Below are positions 57,261 to 64,000 of a stretch of DNA of 64,000 nt, in pieces. Position numbers and translations under genes: made by a program. Every line of letters begins with the position of its first letter. Positions within the stretch are counted from its first letter, which is position 1. The notes below the pieces were generated by a model, which did no database searches, was not told the DNA's origin, and saw only the letters and a list, made by a program, of their open reading frames with translations. This stretch comes from Yamagishiella unicocca (Eukaryota; Chlorophyta; Chlorophyceae; Chlamydomonadales; Volvocaceae), in contig BDSL01000009.1 of NCBI GenBank assembly GCA_003116995.1, positions 1,745,179 through 1,809,178 on the forward strand, written 5' to 3'.

Positions 57261-58740
57261 GTACAGCAATGCCACACTCTCGTGTTGCTGCTATGGCCTC
57301 TCCCACCCACCCAATCCACACCCACACAACTTCCCCAACACCCACACAATCAATCCACCCCCCACACCTTCACCCTTGTCCCATCACCCCCACACACCCA
57401 TCCCAGCGGCAGCACCCCCATACCCTTCCACACACACTTCCACACAATTACCCACACCTGCATCATAAAATACCCATATACACCCACACCACCACCCACA
57501 CCCCCACACCCACACCATCAACCCCACCTGCACACCATTACACCCACACACACCTAAAGGATAATATCCATACCCATACCCATACCATCACCCCACACCT
57601 ACAAGATCATGCCCACCCCCACAACATCAACCCAGCACCCACATAGTCATCCCTGCACATGAATGAGGGCCGTGCAATCCATGCTGCTTTACCCATAGTA
57701 GGGCCCCCATCAGACCCTCTTCCTCCCCAGTACTTGTTGACAGTCAGTGGAGATCAGAATCAAACATTTTTACAAACAGTTTGTGGGACACCTTAACTAA
57801 CTCTCATTTGCTTTCTTTAGGGAATACCAGCATCATAATACCTGTACACCATCATCACCCCCTCCACACAACCACCTTTAGGTAGCTTCCCCACACCCAC
57901 ACTGTCACCCCCACCCCTACATTGTCACTCCCACCACGCACCATCCTTTCACCCCCTACCCAACCCCAGGTGAGTTCCATCACTGGGTAGGACAAACATT
58001 TTGTTCGATTTTTACACACCCACACCAGCACCCCCACAACAAGAGCATACTACAACTCCCAGGCCCATCCCCACACTTTCACCCCCACCCCAACCCCATT
58101 ACTCCCACCGCCAACACATCACCCTCACCCCCACCTACCTGTAGCAGGCGAGCAGCCAAAGGCTTCTCAAGATGCTAGGAGAGTGCTTTGCGCGCTTACG
58201 TAGTGGCCGTACATTTGTCGTACACCTGCTACACTACCCCATCACCCCCACCCCAGCAGCATCACCCCTGTCCCAGCAGCATCAACCCCACCCCCACACC
58301 ATCATCTGCACACCCATACCAACACCCGCACCTCCAGACCATCTCCCCCAAACCCACACCTCCACTCCCACACCAAAGCCCCCATCCACATGCACAGCAT
58401 AACCCCCACACCCTGACCATCAACCCCCCACCCCCACCATCTCCCCCAAACCCACACATCACCTCTATACTCACATTATCATACCCATACCCTCTTCACC
58501 CCAACCCCATTACCCCAATCCCCCACTATCACCTCCACCCCCACCATGACCCCAACATGACACCCATCTCCCAACCCAATAACCCCACACCCACACCATC
58601 AACCCCATCCAAAATAAAGCATCTAGAACCCCACACCAACAAAATCATCCCCATTCCCACCCTAACACCATCACCACCACAGCCACACTATCACCCCCTC
58701 CCCACACCATTATCCCCAAACCCACACCATAATCTTCACT
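57261..58740. repeat. C-rich CCCACACC-type satellite with unique islands
   Basis: The plus strand is made of irregular CCCACACC, CACCATCACCCC and CCCACACCCAC units with almost no G. Unique islands interrupt it at about 57655-57845, 57960-58015 and 58140-58235. The 57960 island (AGGTGAGTTCCATCACTGGG, then ATTTTGTTCG) matches the interior of family A in reverse orientation, near 50240-50180. No gene is visible. Confidence 0.75.
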
Positions 58741-58886
58741 GGTGCTGCTGAGTCACCACGGCGCAGGCGGCTGCATCACTGTGTGGTGGGGCCGTGGGTC
58801 GGGGCATTCTGTGCATGTTCTGATTGCTATCGGAAGGCTCCTTGGTCTTCTGTCAGGGTGGCGGGGCGGTTGGGCAAAATGGTGGC
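58741..58886. other. Unique stretch between satellites
   Basis: It has mixed composition, with no gene or repeat that I recognise. Confidence 0.4.
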
Positions 58887-59012
58887 ATTTGCTTGCATGC
58901 CTATGCTTGCATGCATATGCTTTCATGCATATGTTTGCCTGCATATGCTTGCCTGCATATGCTTGCGCAAGCATATGCTTGCATGTGTATGCTTGCTTGC
59001 GTATGCTTGCAC
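58887..59012 (+). repeat. 14-bp tandem array (ATGCTTGCATGCAT type)
   Basis: About nine diverged copies of ATGCTTGCATGCAT stand in direct tandem, one extended to 16 bp. The unit contains the palindrome ATGCAT. Because 14 is not a multiple of 3, all frames read Met/Leu/Ala/Cys/His-rich peptides, which I do not regard as genes. Confidence 0.85.
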
Positions 59013-59740
59013 AGGTCCCTTCTGTTTGTTCATCCCTTCACCATGGTGGCTGACCCACGGGTCGGGTTGCGGCGTCCTGGGCTCATGGGGCCTCCTTAAG
59101 CAGCGAAGTTTAGGCGGGACGTTCTTAGCATGTAGTTATTGATATCAGAAGGCTGCAAGCACAAGAGGGAGGCTCATCATCGTTCTGTCAGGTCGGCTCG
59201 GCATGGGTCGGCTGCCCCAACGCCTCAAATGGCACTGCGTGTGTGGTTACCGGCATGTATGCAGCCAGAGCAAGGTCGCAAAGCTTTAGTGTAGCCGCCT
59301 GCAAAGGCCTTTAGCTTTACACCGGGCCTGCCCGTGTGTCTGTCCGTGCCTGCACGTGCTGTATGTGGGCATGCACGTGCCATACACCCAGCCGGGCTTG
59401 CCATGTAGCCGGTTCGAGGCAGGTCAGCCACGACAGTGGTGGCAGATATGTGTGTCATGCACGGTATTGCCAACAGCCTTTGCCTTTGCCGTGTCGCCGG
59501 TTCAAGTCCGGCAGACATTGGCTTGGCACAGACAGCATCTAAGTGGCAAGCAACTTCAAAACAACGAGAGCCAGGGGGGGGCCTCGCCCCCCACACCCCC
59601 ACACCCCCACACACACCCCCCTCTTTCACGTTTGCACCTCGTGTTCCCGGCCGTCACATATGCAAGCTCCACCGGACCAGCATCCCGATGACCATGCCGC
59701 CCAAGTTCGCTTGCACTTAAAACCTTTGCTTTCCACAGCA
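59013..59740. other. Unique stretch with a tRNA-like hairpin
   Basis: At 59500-59516 a GCCGG-TTCAAGT-CCGGC hairpin resembles a tRNA T arm, but no matching acceptor stem, D arm or anticodon arm is present. A C-rich CCCCACACCCCC run lies near 59590-59625. Nothing else is recognised. Confidence 0.35.
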
Positions 59741-60480
59741 ACTGGCCCAAGCAATCTCAGTGGATCTCCCGGATTCTTCGTGGTGACTTGCCCCAACAGC
59801 CGGCGGCCCTCACCGCTCTCCTGGCCGATCATCTGGCTTTCATTGGCCAGCCTGCTCATGATCAGCTGCTGGCTCAGCCTGACACTGTGGGCGTGGTTTA
59901 TGCCGCCTTTGCCCTCCCTACCCGCACTGGCATCGCACCGCCGGCTCCGCTCTACCTGACCGCCACTGCACCCGCCAGTGGCGGGGCCCACACCTCATCG
60001 GGCCAGCCAGCAGCCCCACGCAGACCTCCCTGCCAGCCCCGGTGTCCAGCAGCCACAGCCGCCGCAGCACCCCGCCCCCGCGTCCAGCAGCCACAGCAGC
60101 TGCAGCACCCAGCCCTGGCATCCAGCAGCCACAGCAGCCGAAGCACCCAGCCCCGGCATCCAGCAGCCACAGCAGCCGCAGCACCCAGCGCCGGCGTCCA
60201 GCAGCCACAGCAGCCACAGCACGCACCCCCGGCGTCCAGCAGCTGCAGCACCCCGCCCCGGCACCCAGCCGCCATCCCGGCGGCCCACGGCCGCCACCAT
60301 CGCTCCAGCACACCCCCCACTTGTAATACACCGCTGACCTCCCTCCGCGCCCCCCTCCCCTCCGCACCTCATCCCACACCAGCCCCTTCACCCCCTCCAC
60401 GCCTCTCTTGGCCACTGTTGAGCATGCAGTCCTGCGCGTGTAGCAGCCCCTATGACCCCGGCCGTACTCGTACTCGTGAT
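59741..60480 (+). repeat. Family C repeat, plus-strand copy
   Basis: It shares the PAPLYLT...PASGG.HTSS coding segment with the minus-strand copy at 50.6-51.4 kb and then runs into a Ser/Gln/His/Pro-rich region made of a 38-bp minisatellite. One frame is open from before 59788 to 60483. It looks like a decayed mobile-element or repeat-protein gene. Confidence 0.45.
60045..60260 (+). repeat. 38-bp minisatellite inside family C
   Basis: TCCAGCAGCCACAGCAG recurs at 60083, 60121, 60159 and 60197, exactly 38 bp apart, with a variant at 60235. Since 38 is not a multiple of 3, each reading frame cycles through three peptide phases and all stay open. Confidence 0.9.
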
Positions 60481-60529
60481 TAATCGACCGATGCCTCGTC
60501 TAACTGCACTCCCACATTCTCCGTTTTTC

Positions 60530-63500
60530 TACTACTGCTCTCCTACACCCACGGACCCTACACCCATTACCCCTACACCCATAACCATATGAATGGTGCC
60601 CAGAGGAGAATGGGGCCATACCCATCACCCCTACACCCATTCCAAAGCCCCAATGACCACACCATCACCCACACCCATGCACACCCACCCCCCATACCCA
60701 CGCCCCCCCCATACCCCACCCACCCCACCCACCCACCCACCAATACCCAACCCCCACCCACCCAACCATACCCATCACCCCTACACCCATAACCATATGA
60801 ATGGTGCCCAGAGGAGAATGGAGCCATACCCATCACCCCTACACCCATTCCATAGCCCCAATAACCACACCATCACCCACACCCATATACACCCCCCCCC
60901 CCATAAACCCCCACCCCCAATACCCACCCACCCACCCATACTCACACCCCCACCCCCCCCCACACCCACCCACCCAGACTCATTCCCCCACCCCCCATAC
61001 CAACCCACCCACCAGCCCATACCCCAACCCCACCCCACCCCCCCACCCACCCATACCCATCACCCCTACACCCATCATCCCTACACCCATAACCATATGA
61101 ATTGTGCCCAGAGGAGAATGGGGCCATACCCATCACCCCTACACCCATTCCATAGCCCCAATAACCACACCATCACCCACACCCATATACACCCACCACC
61201 CCATACTCACACCCCCCCCCATACCCCCCCCACCCCACCCCCCCACCACCCATACCCACCCGCCCAACCAACCATACTCAACCCCCCATACCCACCCACC
61301 CCCCATACCCACCCACCCACGCATACTCACTCCCCCAACCCCCCATACCCACCCACCCACCCCCCCATACCCCCCAACCCCCATACCCCACCCCCACCCC
61401 CCCACCCCCCCACCCACCCATACCCACCCACCCCACCACCCAACCATACCCATCACCCCTACACGCATCACCCCTACACCAGCCCATGACCCACACCCAT
61501 GCACACCCACCCCCCATACCCATGCACCCCCCCGTACCCCCCCACATAAACCCCCCCACCCAACCATACCCACCCACCCACCTAACCATACCCCCCCCAT
61601 AAACCCCCACCCCCCATACCCACCCACCCACCCATACTCACACCCCCACCCCCCACACACCCACCCACCCAGACTCATTCCCCCACCCCCCATACCAACC
61701 CACCCACCAACCCATACCCCCACCCCACCCCACCCCCCACCCACCCATACCCATCACCCCTACACCCATCATCCCTACACCCATAACCATATGAATGGTG
61801 CCCAGAGGAGAATGGGGCCATACCCATCACCCCTGCACCCATTCCATAGCCCCAATGACCACACCATCACCCACACCTATATACACCCACCCACCCATAC
61901 CCACGCATCCCCCCATCCCCCCCACGCCCCCCAACCCCCCTCCCATCCCCCACCCACCCACACCCACCCACCCCCCCACCCAACCATACCCATCACCCCT
62001 ACACCCATCACCCCTACACCCATAACCATATGAATGGTGCCCAGAGGAAAATGGGGCCAAACCCAATACCCCTACACCCATTCCATAGCCCCAATAACCA
62101 CACCATCACCCACACCCATACACACCCACCCCCCCATACCCACGCACCCCCCATACCCACCCACCCACCCAACCATACCCACCCCCCCATACCCACCCAC
62201 CACCCATACCCACCCACCCACCCAGACTCACTCCCCCAACCCCCCATACCCCCCCCCACCCACCCATACCCCCCCCACCCACCCATTCCCCCCCACCCCC
62301 CCCATACCCACCCCCCCATACCCACCCCCCATACTCCCCACCCCCCATAACCCCCCACCCCACCCACCCATACCCATCACCCCTACACCCATCACCCCTA
62401 CACCCATAACCATATGAATGGTGCCCAGAGGAGAATGGGGCCATACCCATCACCCCTACACCCATTCCATAGCCCCAATAACCACACCATCACCCACACC
62501 CATATACACCCACCACCCCATACTCACCCCCCCCCCATACCCCCCCACCCACCCCACCCCCCACCACCCATACCCACCCGCCCAACCAACCATACTCAAC
62601 CCCCATACCCACCCACCCCCCATACCCACCCACCCACGCATACTCACTCCCCCAACCCCCCATACCCACCCACCCACCCCCCCATACCCCCCAACCCCCA
62701 TACCCCACCCCCACCCACCCCACCCACCCACCCACCCATACCCACCCACCCCACCACCCAACCATACCCATCACCCCTACACGCATCACCCCTACACCAG
62801 CCCATGACCCACACCCATGCACACCCACCCCCCCATACCCATGCATCCCCCCGTACCCCCCCACATAAACCCCCCCACCCAACCATACCCACCCACCCAC
62901 CTAACCATACCCCCCCCATAAACCCCCACCCCCCATACCCACCCACCCACCCATACTCACACCCCACCCCCCCCACACCCACCCACCCAGACTCATTCCC
63001 CCACCCCCCATACCAACCCACCCACCAACCCATACCCCCCACCCCACCCCACCCCCCACCCACCCATACCCATCACCCCTACACCCATCATCCCTACACC
63101 CATAACCATATGAATGGTGCCCAGAGGAGAATGGGGCCATACCCATCACCCCTGCACCCATTCCATAGCCCCAATAACCACACCGACACCCACACCCATA
63201 CACCCCCCCATACCCACCCACCCCCATACCCCCCCCCCACCCCCCCCCCCCCCCATACCCCACCCCATACCCCCCCCCATACCCACCCACCCACCCATAC
63301 TCACTCCCCCCCCCCACCCATACCCACCCACCCCCATACCCCAACCCCACCCCCATAACCATATGAATTGTGCCCAGAGGAGAATGGGCCATACCCATCA
63401 CCCTGCACCATCCATAGCCCCAATGACCACACCATCACCCACACCCATACACACCCACCCCCCATACCCATGCACCCCCCATACCCCCCCACCCCACCAT

Positions 63501-64000
63501 ACCCACCCACTTCAGAGGGGGGGGAATGTAGCGAAGCTACACAGCAAGCACATAAGGCTGTACAACAGACCTAATAAGTACTAATAACTACGCTCGCTCA
63601 GCATCCTAGGAGGCCTTTTCGCGACCTTCGTTACACCCACCCATACCCCCCCCCCACACCCATACCCCCCCCACCCACCCATACTCACTCACCCACACTC
63701 CCATACCCACCCACCCACTCACCCATACCCCCCCACCCCCATACCCCACCCCCCACCCATACCCCCCCACCCACCCATTCCCCCCCACCCCCCCATACCC
63801 ACCCCCCCATACCCACCCCCCCATACTCCCACCCCCATAACCCCCCACCCCCCCACCCATACCCATCACCCCTACACCCATCACCCCTACACCCATAACC
63901 AAATGAATGGTGCCCAGAGGAGAATGGGGCCATACCCATCACCCCTACACCCATTCCATAGCCCCAATGACCACACCATCACCCACACCCATATACACCC
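60530..64000. repeat. Higher-order C-rich satellite, continues past the window
   Basis: A conserved anchor beginning ATAACCATATGAATGGTGCC, followed by a GAGGAGAATGGGGCC tract and CCATTCCATAGCCCCAAT, occurs at 60581, 60789, 61089, 61783, 62022, 62406, 63102, 63355 and 63895. Irregular CCATACCCACC and CACCCATACCC runs separate the anchors. Anchors at 61089/62406 and 61783/63102 are 1317 and 1319 bp apart, and the filler between them also matches, so two copies of a unit of about 1.32 kb are present. No telomere repeat (TTTTAGGG type) is seen. Confidence 0.9.
63527..63635. mobile_element. 109-bp insertion with 10-bp terminal inverted repeats
   Basis: This non-satellite segment interrupts the C-rich array. 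It begins TGTAGCGAAG and ends CTTCGTTACA, which are inverted repeats with 9 of 10 bases matching. It has no coding capacity and has the size and ends of a small MITE. Target-site duplications are hard to judge in the C-rich flanks. Confidence 0.5.

Noticed and set aside
58887..59012. CRISPR-like array
   Set aside because: The units are directly adjacent 14-mers with no unique spacers, and the DNA is eukaryotic.
59464..59540. tRNA-like T arm (GCCGG-TTCAAGT-CCGGC)
   Set aside because: No acceptor stem, D arm or anticodon arm can be formed at the proper distances.
60593..63584. Long Pro/Thr/His/Tyr-rich plus-strand frames (up to about 310 codons) in the satellite
   Set aside because: They arise because C-rich DNA with little G rarely makes stop codons. 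They start and stop at random within the repeat, have no splice structure or conserved start, and mirror equally open frames on the other strand.
60573..63954. Gly/Trp/Val-rich minus-strand frames in the satellite
   Set aside because: Same cause: the complement of C-rich repeats gives GGN, GTN and TGG codons without stops.
57261..64000. Telomere
   Set aside because: The repeats are CCCACACC and CCATACCC types. The CCCTAAAA/TTTTAGGG unit of chlamydomonad telomeres is not seen.

Overview
The window looks like nuclear DNA of a chlamydomonadalean (volvocine-type) green alga. The evidence is high GC in the genes, many short introns with GT(G/A)NG donors and pyrimidine-rich acceptors, Ala/Gly/Pro/Gln-rich inserts in the proteins, and a plastid-type branching-enzyme relative with an apparent transit peptide. 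This assignment is inferred from gene style, not from a database match.

1-30.3 kb (+): one giant gene, probably already under way at base 1. I can chain about 50 exons with compatible phases to a stop at 30344, giving at least about 3,550 residues. Its order is ankyrin-like repeats, a long region I do not recognise, one canonical EF-hand, Ala/Gly-rich linkers, a C-terminal block of about 8-10 hydrophobic segments, and an acidic tail. I infer a large calcium-responsive membrane protein. Several introns carry dispersed repeats.

30.3-33.4 kb: mostly intergenic, with one tRNA-Glu(CTC) on the minus strand and a weak candidate exon.

33.4-38.4 kb (-): a seven-exon NUDT5-like Nudix hydrolase (811 aa model, including a 20-nt microexon). 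It has an unusual extension of nearly 500 residues that is acidic, then Gly/Arg-rich, and ends in one predicted membrane helix.

39.9-46.0 kb (-): a complete 15-exon GH13/CBM48 enzyme (674 aa model, including a 17-nt microexon). It resembles 1,4-alpha-glucan branching enzymes, has the catalytic Asp/Glu/Asp in place and a putative plastid transit peptide. It is the clearest metabolic gene here (starch).

46-57 kb: gene-poor and repeat-rich. It holds copies of three dispersed families (called A, B and C here), a diverged tandem duplication, a few unrecognised exon-like pieces and a lower-GC island.

57.2-64 kb: C-rich (CCCACACC- and CCATACCCAC-type) satellite DNA. It is interrupted by a 14-bp array, a family C copy with a 38-bp minisatellite, and a 109-bp insertion with 10-bp inverted ends. 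The last 3.5 kb has a higher-order period of about 1.32 kb and runs off the window. The long open frames there are by-products of the low-G composition.

The three real protein genes share no obvious pathway. The Nudix and GH13 genes lie in tandem on the minus strand and converge on the giant gene.
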